Shown: in pieces, positions 7,797 through 16,896 of the stretch
Position numbering within the stretch: the stretch's first letter is position 1
Layout of the letters: each line of letters begins with the position of its first letter
Source of the DNA: JBBRDU01 sp038203615
GTDB lineage: Bacteria > Verrucomicrobiota > Verrucomicrobiia > Chthoniobacterales > UBA10450
DNA length: 64,000 nucleotides
NCBI GenBank assembly: GCA_038203615.1
Contig: JBBRDU010000003.1
Span: forward strand, 1 to 64,000
Reading direction: 5' to 3'
Notes under the pieces: model-generated
What the model was told of the DNA's origin: nothing
Databases searched by the model: none
What the model saw: only the letters and a program-made list of their open reading frames with translations
Position numbers and translations under genes: made by a program

Positions 7797-9092
7797 CTAT
7801 GGTACGATTTTGTAAACCGAGCCGTTCCCGATATCCGTGATGTAGAGCTCGCCATTGGCGTCTTCCCCGAAGGATGACGGATTCAACAGAGGAAAGCCGC
7901 CCGAGCGTGTGGGAAACAACATCGCAGTGATGTCCTGGAAATTGGAAGCCGTCGTCCCGTCGTAATCGGCCGCGAAAATCTTCCCGACCACGTAATCGCC
8001 AAAGATGTATTTGCCCTGCAGCGCCGGAATCTGCGAGCCGCGATAGACGTACCCGCCAATGATGGTCTCTCCCACCGAATGATCGTAGTCGAGAATCGGT
8101 TCCACACTGCCCGCGGGAGCCGGACCACCCACCACCGGGTTTCCCCCGGGTGTGGCAATCGCCCCCTCGCGCAAACGCCACCCGTAATTTTCGCCGCCGC
8201 CGGGATTGGTCGCCTCCTGCACATCAATCTCCTCGCGCGTGTCCTGGCCGACATCCCCGATGAACAGGCGGCCCGTTTGCCGATCAAAGCTGGCCCGAAA
8301 TGGATTACGCAGACCGTCAGCCCAGATCTCGCGCCGAAAAGTGCCGGAGGAAAAAAACGGATTGTTTGCCGGAATCGTGACCGCGGCCGTAGCCGGATCG
8401 ACATGGATCCGGAGCATCTTTCCCAAGATGGTGGTGTTACTCTGCGCGTTGCCGCCCGGCTCGAGATGGCCGGTCCCCTGGTCGTTACTGCTGCCTCCAT
8501 CGCCCGTGGCGACGTAAAGATTATTGGAGTCTCCCGGGCGCGGGCTGAAACCGATCCAACCGCCATTGTGATTAGGCAGAGGATGATCAAACGTGAGCAG
8601 GATTTTCTCGGTCGATCTGTTCCTCTTTTTCTTCTTTCGACCGGCCGGGAGCTGAAATTGCGAAATGTGGGTCACGCCGTTTCCAAAGGCGCCGCCCGGA
8701 ACGGTGAAATCGAGATAGAACTTCCCGTTGCTCGCATAATTCGGATCGAAAGCCAGGCCGAGCAGGCCCTGTTCGCCGTTCGTGCTCGTTAGACCAAGCA
8801 CGGTGAAAAACGTGCTGATCCCGCTGGTCTGCAAATCGAGCGAAAGAATCGGCCCGGTCTGCTCCACGATATAGATATGGTTGGCGTCTCCCGGCGCGAA
8901 CGTGACGAAGAGGGGCTGGCTCAACCCGCTGGCCAGGCGTTGCGCGGTGAAGCTGGTCGTCACCGCCTGAGAGGCGGCCTCCGCGGAGGGCTGCGCTGCC
9001 TGCGCTTCGAGCGGCGCGACCCAGAAAAAAGCCGCCAGACAAAAGAGAAAATACGATCGACCTCCGTCCGTGGCCCGCCGGCGCTCGCCCAT
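7797..9092 (-). CDS. exported PQQ-dependent sugar dehydrogenase-like beta-propeller
   Basis: Read from ATG at 9092 the protein has about 431 residues, with a signal peptide (FLFCLAAFFWVAPLEAQA). Earlier in-frame starts add a region without membrane character. The chain matches the soluble glucose/sorbosone dehydrogenase family: YIVEQTGPILSLD, PNHNGGWIGFSP, DGLRNPFRASFDRQTG, GDVGQDTREEIDV and GGGENYGWRLREG, ending DIGNGSVYKI. It should act in the periplasm on sugars or related alcohols with PQQ. Whether this organism makes PQQ cannot be seen here. The lysine/arginine cluster GRKKKKRNR in the middle is an unusual insert. Confidence 0.85.
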   Translation of the reverse strand: MGERRRATDGGRSYFLFCLAAFFWVAPLEAQAAQPSAEAASQAVTTSFTAQRLASGLSQPLFVTFAPGDANHIYIVEQTGPILSLDLQTSGISTFFTVLGLTSTNGEQGLLGLAFDPNYASNGKFYLDFTVPGGAFGNGVTHISQFQLPAGRKKKKRNRSTEKILLTFDHPLPNHNGGWIGFSPRPGDSNNLYVATGDGGSSNDQGTGHLEPGGNAQSNTTILGKMLRIHVDPATAAVTIPANNPFFSSGTFRREIWADGLRNPFRASFDRQTGRLFIGDVGQDTREEIDVQEATNPGGGENYGWRLREGAIATPGGNPVVGGPAPAGSVEPILDYDHSVGETIIGGYVYRGSQIPALQGKYIFGDYVVGKIFAADYDGTTASNFQDITAMLFPTRSGGFPLLNPSSFGEDANGELYITDIGNGSVYKIVP

Positions 9093-9237
9093 CAATCTAT
9101 TTAAAGTCGGCCCACCGAAAGGCAAACCATCTTCCTTCATCCCTCTCTGACGCAGCAGAGTCTGGGCCGGAAAGAAGAACGATCTCGGCTGCGGTTCTGG
9201 CTTTGCTCCGGCCCTATTCGCCATTACAAATCTCCCG

Positions 9238-10527
9238 GTGAAGTCACGCAAGGCCGGAATCATCTTCATTCTCGTTACGGTCACGCTCGACATCCTGGCG
9301 ATGGGATTGATCATCCCCGTTTTGCCGAAACTGATTCTCGATTTCCTCGGGGGTCAAATGACCAGCGCCGCCAATTGGAATGGCTGGTTCGCCCTCGTCT
9401 TCGCCCTCATGCAGTTTTTTTGTTCGCCCATCCTCGGCGTCCTTTCCGATCGTTTCGGACGGCGGCCCATTATTCTTTTGTCGAACCTTGGCCTCGGACT
9501 CGACTACGTGGTCATGGCGCTCGCGCCCAGTATTGGCTGGCTCTTCATCGGACGCATCATCTCCGGGATCACCACGTCCAGTATTCCAACGGCCATGGCC
9601 TACATCTCCGACGTTGTGCCGAAGGAAAAGCGGGCCGGCGCCTTCGGCATGATCGGGGTGGCGTTCGGGCTTGGCTTCACCATCGGTCCCGCCCTCGGCG
9701 GTTTCCTCAGCAATTCCAATCCGCGCCTCGCCTTCTGGGTGGCCGCCGGATTCAGTCTGGCCAACTGGCTCTGGGGATATTTTTTCGTCCCCGAGTCGCT
9801 CCTGCCTGCGCAAAGAAAAGCCTTCGCCCTGCGCCGGGCCAATCCCGTAGGGGCGCTCGTCCTGCTTCGTTCCCATCCGGAACTCTGGCGGCTCGCCACC
9901 ATCCAGTTTTTGGCCTACGTCGCGCACAATGTGTTCAGTGTCTGGGCGCTTTACGCCATCTATCGATTTGCCTGGAACCAGAAGTCGATCGGCATTTCTC
10001 TCATGGTCGTCGGCATTTGCGCCGCCATCATTTCGGGCGGGCTCACCGGGCGAATGGTGAAACGATTTGGAGAACGCCGCACCCTCTACATCGGGCAGTT
10101 CTTCGGGGCGGCCGGGATGTTCATGGCCGGATGGGTCCGGACCGGCGGGCTTTTCCTCGCCTCCATCCCGATTATCTCCACCTGGAACATCTCGATGCCG
10201 GCGGCCCAGGCCATGATGACGCATCGGGTCAGCGAACGCGAGCAAGGCGAACTGCAGGGCGCTTTGCAAAGCATGCGATCGATTACCTTCATCATCGGTC
10301 CGGTTTTATTTTCGCAAACGTTCAGTTGGTTCATCAACCCGAACAATCCGGTGCACTTGCCAGGCGCACCTTACTTCCTGGCCGCGCTTCTCCTTTTCAT
10401 CGCCATGATCATGTCTACCCGGATTAAGCAGCCCGAAATGGCTGCGTCGGGTATCGGTGCTCCGCCCGCAGACGGCGAGGATCTTCCGCCAGCCACCACC
10501 ACCGGGGTCGTCGGGCCGGAATTATAG
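9238..10527 (+). CDS. MFS drug transporter, TetA/TCR-like
   Basis: The 429-residue, 12-helix proton-coupled exporter begins at GTG. Motif A is present between helices 2 and 3 as LSDRFGRRPIIL, with LDILAMGLIIPVLP in helix 1 and GFTIGPALGGFL in helix 5 (antiporter motif C region), the pattern of tetracycline-type DHA1 transporters. The substrate cannot be deduced; many environmental TetA-like proteins export other compounds. The C-terminal tail is a proline/glycine-rich cytoplasmic extension. It is divergent from the sugar dehydrogenase, leaving a 145-bp shared promoter region. Confidence 0.88.
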   Translation: MKSRKAGIIFILVTVTLDILAMGLIIPVLPKLILDFLGGQMTSAANWNGWFALVFALMQFFCSPILGVLSDRFGRRPIILLSNLGLGLDYVVMALAPSIGWLFIGRIISGITTSSIPTAMAYISDVVPKEKRAGAFGMIGVAFGLGFTIGPALGGFLSNSNPRLAFWVAAGFSLANWLWGYFFVPESLLPAQRKAFALRRANPVGALVLLRSHPELWRLATIQFLAYVAHNVFSVWALYAIYRFAWNQKSIGISLMVVGICAAIISGGLTGRMVKRFGERRTLYIGQFFGAAGMFMAGWVRTGGLFLASIPIISTWNISMPAAQAMMTHRVSEREQGELQGALQSMRSITFIIGPVLFSQTFSWFINPNNPVHLPGAPYFLAALLLFIAMIMSTRIKQPEMAASGIGAPPADGEDLPPATTTGVVGPEL

Positions 10528-10559
10528 CCCATCGCCGAAAGGCCGTAGAGATTGAGAAC

Positions 10560-10650
10560 CTGCCCACGATGTGCAGCATGGCCGGTGGGGGCGAGACTCT
10601 GTCGAGCCGACGATAGCGCGGAAAGTCAATCAATAGGAGCCCGGTCGGCC
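10560..10650. repeat. dispersed repeat, GGCGAGACTCTGTCGAGCCG type
   Basis: The gap between the MFS gene and the GNAT gene contains CCGGTGGGGGCGAGACTC followed by TGTCGAGCCG and ends near CCGGCCGGACTACAG. The GAGACTC/TCGAGCCG core recurs at 30491-30562 and, diverged, at 31550-31614. This copy seems to have lost its right arm. Confidence 0.45.
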
Positions 10651-10653
10651 GGA

Positions 10654-11196
10654 CTACAGGCTCTTCGTCATTCGGACGACGGTGAGGCTTAAGCAGGTCG
10701 GCAAGGGAACTTCCCTTTCCTCCTCGGAGGCATAGCCAAGTGCCCGGTAAAACGGCACTCCCGGCAAGGTCGCGGCCAACTCAATCGACCGAAAGCCGGC
10801 TGCCCGTAGCGCCGCTTCGCACTCCTGCAGAATAGCCCTGGCTATTCCACGGCGTGCCCACTCCGGATGAACAAAGAAAGCCCGAATCCGCGCCGGTTCG
10901 CGCGCTGGATCCAGCTCCGCGTCGTCGCGGGTGGCCTCATGGTGATCGCTCCCGAAGAGTGTGCGGCGTTTGCTCCAGCCGCCGCATCCGACGAGGCACG
11001 GCGGCGTTCCTGCTTCGACCACGAAATACGTGCCATCCCGGATCAGTTGGCGATCGACGCCGAAGACCGAGCCGAGGGCGGCTTCCACTTGCGCGTCGGA
11101 ATAATAGTTCGCCTGCAATCCGCGCACGGAAAGCGGGATCAATTCCGCCATGGCCGCGATATCTTTGTCCTGCGCCCGGCGCAACGACCAGTTCAT
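10654..11196 (-). CDS. GNAT-family N-acetyltransferase
   Basis: The 180-residue protein has the acetyl-CoA-binding motif A as AFFVHPEWARRGIARAILQECEAALRAAG, whose RRGIAR segment holds the pyrophosphate loop. Motif B follows as LAATLPGVPFYRALGY. The N-terminal half (LRRAQDKDIAAMAELIPLSV) is the usual GNAT opening. An internal stretch with many His, Asp and Arg (GSDHHEATRDDAELD) lengthens the region before motif A. Substrate unknown. Confidence 0.85.
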   Translation of the reverse strand: MNWSLRRAQDKDIAAMAELIPLSVRGLQANYYSDAQVEAALGSVFGVDRQLIRDGTYFVVEAGTPPCLVGCGGWSKRRTLFGSDHHEATRDDAELDPAREPARIRAFFVHPEWARRGIARAILQECEAALRAAGFRSIELAATLPGVPFYRALGYASEEEREVPLPTCLSLTVVRMTKSL

Positions 11197-11224
11197 CTTC
11201 GCGCGGAACGGCTGCCGCTTCCTT

Positions 11225-11440
11225 TCAGCTGCGGCTGAACCGTTCGATCAGAATATCGATGATGCGAGCCAGCGCGAGCAACGCCACCGGGCAGAAAATC
11301 CCCTTGGCCAGGATGTACCAGGTGATGGCCTCATTCTCGAACTTGCCTTCGAACACCTTGTTCCCAAGCAGGAACGAATAGACACACATGAGCAGGACAA
11401 CGACAGCGGAAACCGTGGCCAGCGGGCGTATTGATTTCAT
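11225..11440 (-). CDS. small two-helix membrane protein
   Basis: The 71-residue protein has two predicted membrane helices, about residues 8-25 and 42-62, and a charged C-terminus. It lies 28 bp upstream of the GNAT gene on the same strand and may share its transcript. No family recognised. Hydrophobic pattern and clean reading frame support it as real. Confidence 0.55.
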   Translation of the reverse strand: MKSIRPLATVSAVVVLLMCVYSFLLGNKVFEGKFENEAITWYILAKGIFCPVALLALARIIDILIERFSRS

Positions 11441-11567
11441 AGGGCCTGACTTCTAAGCGGAACAGGCCCCGTTGCCCAGCACATTGCGCGGTCCACCAGC
11501 GCCGCCTCCATTTTTGCTCGCCCTACCGGATTCAACGCGAACACAATGCCTCCCCACCCACTCGAAA

Positions 11568-12908
11568 ATGAAAACTCTGATCCTCCTGAACGCGCTTCTC
11601 GTCTCCGGCACCGGGCTTCTATTCGCCAACGGCGGTGCCTGGCAGCAGGGAATTCCCGGAACAGGCAGCGCCAGCGCCTCGCATAAGAATCGCAAGACAG
11701 ACGTCACGATCGAAGAGGAGACGCTCAAGATTGATCTTCGTCCCGAAGTGGCCGCGGTCGAAGTGCATTACCGGATGCACAACACCGGGCCGAAAGTGCA
11801 GCAGGATTTCTTTTTCCCGGTGGAACACTGGGGCACGCCAGCGGGGGAAGAGACGCGGACTCCGGCCGAGCTCGATCAATATAGAATCACAGTAGACGGC
11901 AAGGAGTTGAAATGGACCGATGCGCGTGGCCCGACAGAGGAAGCGGAGCCGGTTAAGTCAGGCTCGATCTGGGAGGAAAAAGCGTCGGTGATCAAGAGCT
12001 GGAAAAAATCTGTCATCCCGTTCGAGAAGAATCAATCGCGCGAGATCACGATTCAGTACCACGCTCGCTATTCCGAAAACGACGAGTCCGTTTCCGACGA
12101 CGAACACATCGGCGACGCCACCTTTGCCTATTCCCTCTCGCCCGCGGCAACCTGGAAAGGACCGATCAAGAAAGGACAAATCGACATCACCATTTCGCAC
12201 CCAGAGCCGGAAGACGTCTCCATTGAAAAGCCGAAGGATCGCTTCCAAAAGGTGAGTGAAACGCATTACCATTGGAATTTTGAGAATCTGAGGCCCTCGC
12301 TGGCCGATGACATTCGGATCATCGCGCATTCGAAGTACGACAGATATCCGACCGGTTATTCCGAAGCAGACCTGGCGCGCCACAATTCCTATGTCCTGCG
12401 CAATCATCAGTACTTTCTCGATCACACCGATTATGACGCCTCGGCCAGTTCCACGCTGGCGCCGCAAGGCCAGCACCATTACGACGCCATCAATCTCAAG
12501 GGAGATCCGCAACGGGAAGTCGCCTCTCCGTGGGCCGAAGGCGTGGAAGGCGACGGGATCGGAGAAAGTATTACGCTGGAGGTGAAGCGGCCGCTCCCGC
12601 TTTACGGAATCCTCATTCGAGCCGGCTACTACGATTCCGACGAGAAGGCGTCATGGTTGAAAAATAATCGAGTGGCGGCTCTCGAGATTACTCTGAACGA
12701 CGAACATACGTTTACCGAAAATATTCCGGATGAACGGTCCGAAGATCCCTGCCTGCTGCGCGTGCGCGACTACAACAAGCCGGTGCACAAAGTGAAACTG
12801 GTGATCAAGGGAGTTCATCGCGGCACGCAATTTCACGATACCTGTATCTCGCTCGTCCGGCTCCGCGCCGCGCTCTCGCAAAAGCCGGAGGTCCAGCCGG
12901 CCCGATGA
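11568..12908 (+). CDS. exported protein of unknown function, first gene of a translationally coupled pair
   Basis: Read from ATG at 11568 the protein has 446 residues with a signal peptide ending near LLFANGG. Starts further upstream would put non-hydrophobic sequence ahead of the signal. The mature chain is mostly beta: TVTIEEETLKIDLRPEV, AAVEVHYRMHNTGPKVQQDFFFPVE and a Tyr/His-rich centre (LRNHQYFLDHTDYD). It vaguely resembles DUF4424-type exported proteins, but I am not certain. Its stop overlaps the start of the next gene (ATGA at 12905-12908), so the two are coupled and probably act together in the periplasm. Confidence 0.75.
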   Translation: MKTLILLNALLVSGTGLLFANGGAWQQGIPGTGSASASHKNRKTDVTIEEETLKIDLRPEVAAVEVHYRMHNTGPKVQQDFFFPVEHWGTPAGEETRTPAELDQYRITVDGKELKWTDARGPTEEAEPVKSGSIWEEKASVIKSWKKSVIPFEKNQSREITIQYHARYSENDESVSDDEHIGDATFAYSLSPAATWKGPIKKGQIDITISHPEPEDVSIEKPKDRFQKVSETHYHWNFENLRPSLADDIRIIAHSKYDRYPTGYSEADLARHNSYVLRNHQYFLDHTDYDASASSTLAPQGQHHYDAINLKGDPQREVASPWAEGVEGDGIGESITLEVKRPLPLYGILIRAGYYDSDEKASWLKNNRVAALEITLNDEHTFTENIPDERSEDPCLLRVRDYNKPVHKVKLVIKGVHRGTQFHDTCISLVRLRAALSQKPEVQPAR

Positions 12909-15595
12909 AGGCGCGCGCGGCCGCGCTCTTCTTTCTGGCCCTCAGCGCGCCCGAAGCCGTGGCGCGCGCGCTGCCCATTTACATCGAGGATAGTCACGCC
13001 GGCACATTCTATTGGCTGGCGCCGCATCTCGATCTCGATGAGCCCTGCACCCTGATCCACTTCGACGCCCACAGCGACGCGTCTGGCATCTTCGATTCGG
13101 ACAAGATTCGCGCCGCCCTGCGCGCGGTCGCTTCGCCCGACGAACGAGAGAAGTTACTCCAGCAATGGCGGCGGCAGGGCGCCATTCAATGTTTCAACTG
13201 GATCGAACCCCTCATGCCGGCCCCGATCGCGCGAGTGGTCTGGGTGGCGGGCGAAAAGGCCTCGCCGCAGAAACTGGAAGAGCAAACGCGCGAAGCAACC
13301 GCCCTGCTGGATGGTCATCTCGAGGCGGCGCCTCGCCAGGCGGGATCGTTTCGGGACCGTTACCTGGTCTCCGACCTCGCGCACTTGCCGGAGAAACTCC
13401 GCGCCAATGAGCCGCTCGTCATCACGATCGATCTCGATTATTTCTCCGGGCTGCCCGCGGCCCAACAGCCGGCCGCGTTCGAGCGCGTCTGGAATTTCGT
13501 CGTGCAGCAAACAAACTTGCGCGCCGTCACCTTCGCCATCTCGCGTCTGTATCTAAGCGATGATGCCGAAGCCGATCGATTGCTCACCATTGCTATCACC
13601 GCCGCGCGCCTGCTCCCCATGGCACAGATTTATTTTGAACCATTTGCGTCGGCCGGGCCCGATCGATCGATCCGCGCGCGGCCGTGGCAGACCGCCGGGC
13701 AGCCCTTGCCTGTTTACGATCCGGCGCGCGCTTCCCCGCAATTACGGTCCATCATTCTGGCTGAGTCCGATCGGATTTTTGTGCAACAAGATGAGGCCCG
13801 CTGGAATTCTTTGCTGCGCGCTTGGCGGAATGAAACAGCGTATCTGCACCTTGAACTAAAGAATGTTCAACCATGCACGGATGGAGCCTGGCGCGTCGCG
13901 GCAAGCGCAAGCACGGCCATAGAATTAGTGGCCCAACCATGCACGGCGAAGTTGGAGCGCATTGGGTGGTTCGCGCTCGAACCGGCCCATCCTTCCTGTA
14001 ACGTCTCGGACCTGAACTCGGAGCAGGTCGGATTTGTCGCGCAAGCCGCCCCCCGACCGCAATGGCAGGAAAGGACCATCGCGGCGGCAGAGGCGACCCT
14101 GCCCATCGAAAAACTTAACGCCTTCTTCGATCCAAAATCACACTGTGGCTCGCTGCGCGTGCGTGCTCGCGCCTTGATCGACGGCAAAATCCGCGAAACT
14201 CCGATCATCGAAGTGCGGCGCTTCGCCGGGACCGGTTTTCGCGCCGCCCTCACTGAGCAGTTCGGCCTGCCTTATCTTTTCGGCAGCGGTGCCTTGGAGA
14301 ACCAATCGGACACCGGAGCCGAGATGAATCTCGGCAGCGATTGCGCAAATTTTCTCGTTTACGCCATGCGACGTCAAGGGCTCCGAATTCCCTGGTCCGA
14401 TCCGAAGCATCTCCGTCCGTACCTGGAAGGGGTCGGCGCAGCCATCGCTCCCGGTGCCGCGCAAATGTCCGCAGACGAACTGGAGCGGGGCTTAATTGTG
14501 CATCTCGGAAACCACGTCGCCGCGGTCATGGAGGATCGTCCGCCCCTGGGCCTCCTGGACGAAGGCGACCTGGTCGCGCATCAGCTGAAGGGTTTTCCGG
14601 AAACACTGACGTTAGGTGAACTGCTGCGCCAGCGGCACACCGGCGTTTTTGATCTCTGCCGTGTCCCTTCCGCAAATCGGTCAACGACTCTCACGTTCGG
14701 AGGAGACATCATGCTCGGCCGATCGTGCGCGACCAAAATAACAAATGGCGTCGATCCCTTCGCTGGGATCCGCGATCTCCTGGCACGCTCATTTTTCGCG
14801 GCGGCCAATCTCGAATGCGTCCTTTCGTCGGAGAAAGAAACACCGCGCGCGCCCGGATATTCCTTTCCGGCCCCGCCGAGTTCCGCGGCCCTGCTGCACC
14901 GAGCCGGCTTCCGCGCCGTCAGTTTGGCAAACAATCACGCGCTCGATCTCGGCCCGGATGCGCTGCGGCGCTGCGCCCAAATACTGACAGAGGAAAATGT
15001 CGCAGCACTGGGAGTCGCGGGAACGAACGGAGATCCCTACGCGCCGCGAATCTTCGAGCTACCGGAGGGCCACCAGTTCGCCTTGCTCGCCATCTCCGAT
15101 CTGCCGGTGGGGCGAGATTCTACAGCTTACCCGCCGCGGCGGGAGCCGACCAACTGCTCAATGGCGCGGTCATCGGACCGCGCCCGCCTCGGCGCCGCGA
15201 TCAACACGGCCCGAACCAAGGCCGACCTTGTCGCCTGCATGGTTCATTGGGGCATCGAGAACACCCCTCTCGTCACCGATCAACAGCGCGAACTGGCCCG
15301 CTGGTTGATCGATCATGGCGTCGACGTGGTCGTCGGCTCGCATCCGCATTGTCTGCAACCGCTCGATTTTTATCACGGCCGTCCCATCGCCTATTCGTTG
15401 GGCAATCTGGTCTTCGACGGCGCGCCCACCGTCTCCTCCTGGAATCACGGCGCCTTCCTGCAGCTGACCCTCTCCACCAGTGGAAAGGTGCAGTCGGCCG
15501 ATTTCATTCCGGTCCATTTAGAGAACGGCTTGCCGAAATGCGAACAGGCGGAGCACCACGTGATCGTCCAGGTCAGACAAGGGAATCCCTGGTAG
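12905..15595 (+). CDS. three-domain exported fusion: UPF0489 (arginase-fold) + NlpC/P60-like + CapA metallophosphatase-like
   Basis: An 896-residue protein with a short signal-like N-terminus (FFLALSAPEAVA). Residues about 24-290 match UPF0489, with arginase-type metal motifs HFDAHSDAS (52-60) and ITIDLDYFSG (near 172). Residues about 460-590 look like an NlpC/P60 papain-fold peptidase, with Cys480 in GSDCANFLVYAMRRQG and His537 in HLGNHVAAVM. Residues 595-885 are a CapA/PgsA-type calcineurin-like domain with FGGDIMLGR, ANLECVLS, ANNHALDLG, VHWGIE and GSHPHCLQPL. CapA proteins act in poly-gamma-glutamate synthesis; NlpC/P60 enzymes cut gamma-glutamyl or peptidoglycan peptide bonds. A joint role on gamma-linked peptides in the envelope is inference. 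No frameshift or internal stop was seen. Confidence 0.85.
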   Translation: MKARAAALFFLALSAPEAVARALPIYIEDSHAGTFYWLAPHLDLDEPCTLIHFDAHSDASGIFDSDKIRAALRAVASPDEREKLLQQWRRQGAIQCFNWIEPLMPAPIARVVWVAGEKASPQKLEEQTREATALLDGHLEAAPRQAGSFRDRYLVSDLAHLPEKLRANEPLVITIDLDYFSGLPAAQQPAAFERVWNFVVQQTNLRAVTFAISRLYLSDDAEADRLLTIAITAARLLPMAQIYFEPFASAGPDRSIRARPWQTAGQPLPVYDPARASPQLRSIILAESDRIFVQQDEARWNSLLRAWRNETAYLHLELKNVQPCTDGAWRVAASASTAIELVAQPCTAKLERIGWFALEPAHPSCNVSDLNSEQVGFVAQAAPRPQWQERTIAAAEATLPIEKLNAFFDPKSHCGSLRVRARALIDGKIRETPIIEVRRFAGTGFRAALTEQFGLPYLFGSGALENQSDTGAEMNLGSDCANFLVYAMRRQGLRIPWSDPKHLRPYLEGVGAAIAPGAAQMSADELERGLIVHLGNHVAAVMEDRPPLGLLDEGDLVAHQLKGFPETLTLGELLRQRHTGVFDLCRVPSANRSTTLTFGGDIMLGRSCATKITNGVDPFAGIRDLLARSFFAAANLECVLSSEKETPRAPGYSFPAPPSSAALLHRAGFRAVSLANNHALDLGPDALRRCAQILTEENVAALGVAGTNGDPYAPRIFELPEGHQFALLAISDLPVGRDSTAYPPRREPTNCSMARSSDRARLGAAINTARTKADLVACMVHWGIENTPLVTDQQRELARWLIDHGVDVVVGSHPHCLQPLDFYHGRPIAYSLGNLVFDGAPTVSSWNHGAFLQLTLSTSGKVQSADFIPVHLENGLPKCEQAEHHVIVQVRQGNPW

Positions 15596-15615
15596 GGGGA
15601 AGCTGTTAGCTTCCC
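15591..15615. repeat. hairpin repeat overlapping the stop codon of the fusion gene
   Basis: GGTAGGGGGAAGCTGTTAGC and the bases after it form a GGGAAGCT/AGCTTCCC hairpin, and the TAG of GGTAGGGG is the gene's stop codon. A related element at 63735-63797 supplies the stop codon of thiD in the same way. The rest of the gap up to 15722 holds nothing recognisable. Confidence 0.65.
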
Positions 15616-15722
15616 GTGGGAAGACAACGCCTTCCCCTCCAGATGAACGCAATCACGCTGGTCCGCGCGTTCACCAGCGGCCTTGTCATTCGGCGCGGCC
15701 TGCATGAATCTAAACGTTTCGT

Positions 15723-16790
15723 ATGCCGCGGCTGCCCAAACAGAATTATCCCGACATCGAACGCATCATTGAGTTCGATTTTGTTCGCGCCACGGAAGCA
15801 GCCGCCCTCAACTCCCTGCGCTGGCTCGGGCGCGGTGACAAGGAAAAGGCCGACGCAGCCGCCTGCGACGCCATGCGCGGCATGTTCGACCTCATGAACA
15901 TTTGCGGCGAAGTGGTCATCGGCGAAGGCATCAAAGACGGCGCTCCCGGCATCTTCAAAGGCGAGCAACTCGGCACCTGGTTGCCCGGCTCGCCGCCCTT
16001 CGACATCGCGATCGATCCGATCGATGGCACAACCAACATCTCGAAGGGCGCGCCCAACTCGATCAGTTGTATCGCGGCCGCCAGTCCCGAGACGGGCATC
16101 AAAGTGGCGCTGCTGGATGTGCCCTCTTTCTATATGTCGAAGCTGGCCTACGGCCCGCGCGTCGTGCAGTACATGCAAAAGCGGGGCGACACTCTCAGTG
16201 TCGATAGCCCCATCGCCGAAACCCTCGCCATCGTGGCGCGCGCCGTGGAAAAACGGGTGCAGGACGTCGTCATCATGCTCCTGGATCGGCCGCGGCACAA
16301 AGAGCTCGTGGCGGAAGTTCGCGCGACCGGGGCTTCGCTGCGCATGATCGGGGACGGAGACATCGCGGCGGCCATGGCTCCCTCGTTGCCCGAGACGGAG
16401 ATCGATTTGTACCTCGGCATCGGCGGTTCGCCCGAGGCCGTCCTGGCGGCGGCCGGCATCAAATGCCTCGGCGGAGACATGCAATGCAAAATGTGGCCGC
16501 GCGATCAGAAAGAGCGCCAGAGTTTGATCGACGCCGGGTGCGAAAAAGACCTGGACCGCGTTTTTTCCGCCGACGATCTGGCCAACGGCAAGAACATCAT
16601 TTTTTGCGCGACCGGGATCAGCGACAGCGCCCTGTTGCGCGGCGTCAAAACCAAAGGAGCGGCCATGGCCGTGACCCACTCCATCCTGATGCGCGCCAAA
16701 AGTAAAACCGTCCGGTTCGTGCGCACCGTGCACAACCTTCAGATCAAGACGATCCGGCTGCGGTCGGACCAGCGGGAGCATCGTCTTTAA
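15723..16790 (+). CDS. glpX: fructose-1,6-bisphosphatase class II
   Basis: The 355-residue GlpX enzyme removes the 1-phosphate of fructose 1,6-bisphosphate in gluconeogenesis, and in some bacteria also handles sedoheptulose bisphosphate. Signatures: VIGEGIKDGAPGIFKGEQLG, the metal-binding DIAIDPIDGTTNISKGAPNSI, IGGSPEAVLAAAGIKCLGGDMQ, and GISDSALLRGVKTKG near the end. Length is close to the family norm. The ATG at 15723 follows a repeat-bearing gap. Single gene; cytoplasmic. Confidence 0.97.
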   Translation: MPRLPKQNYPDIERIIEFDFVRATEAAALNSLRWLGRGDKEKADAAACDAMRGMFDLMNICGEVVIGEGIKDGAPGIFKGEQLGTWLPGSPPFDIAIDPIDGTTNISKGAPNSISCIAAASPETGIKVALLDVPSFYMSKLAYGPRVVQYMQKRGDTLSVDSPIAETLAIVARAVEKRVQDVVIMLLDRPRHKELVAEVRATGASLRMIGDGDIAAAMAPSLPETEIDLYLGIGGSPEAVLAAAGIKCLGGDMQCKMWPRDQKERQSLIDAGCEKDLDRVFSADDLANGKNIIFCATGISDSALLRGVKTKGAAMAVTHSILMRAKSKTVRFVRTVHNLQIKTIRLRSDQREHRL

Positions 16791-16896
16791 AAGAGTGGTC
16801 CGGCTCGCGCTCTAACCTGGCCTCGCCCAACGCGTTAAAATCTCAGGCTCGACAGGCCCTTTTTCCTCTGTTCCAATCAGAAAAACTTCGCCGCTT

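Noticed and set aside
9244..10269. Minus-strand open frame of 341 codons
   Set aside because: Antisense to the MFS gene; its composition is charged and lacks any domain, as expected of a GC-rich shadow.
9238..10527. Acquired tetracycline resistance gene
   Set aside because: Only family resemblance to TetA; composition matches the neighbours and no mobile element adjoins it, so it is likely a resident exporter.
15606..16781. Minus-strand open frame of 391 codons
   Set aside because: Antisense to glpX, which is unmistakable.
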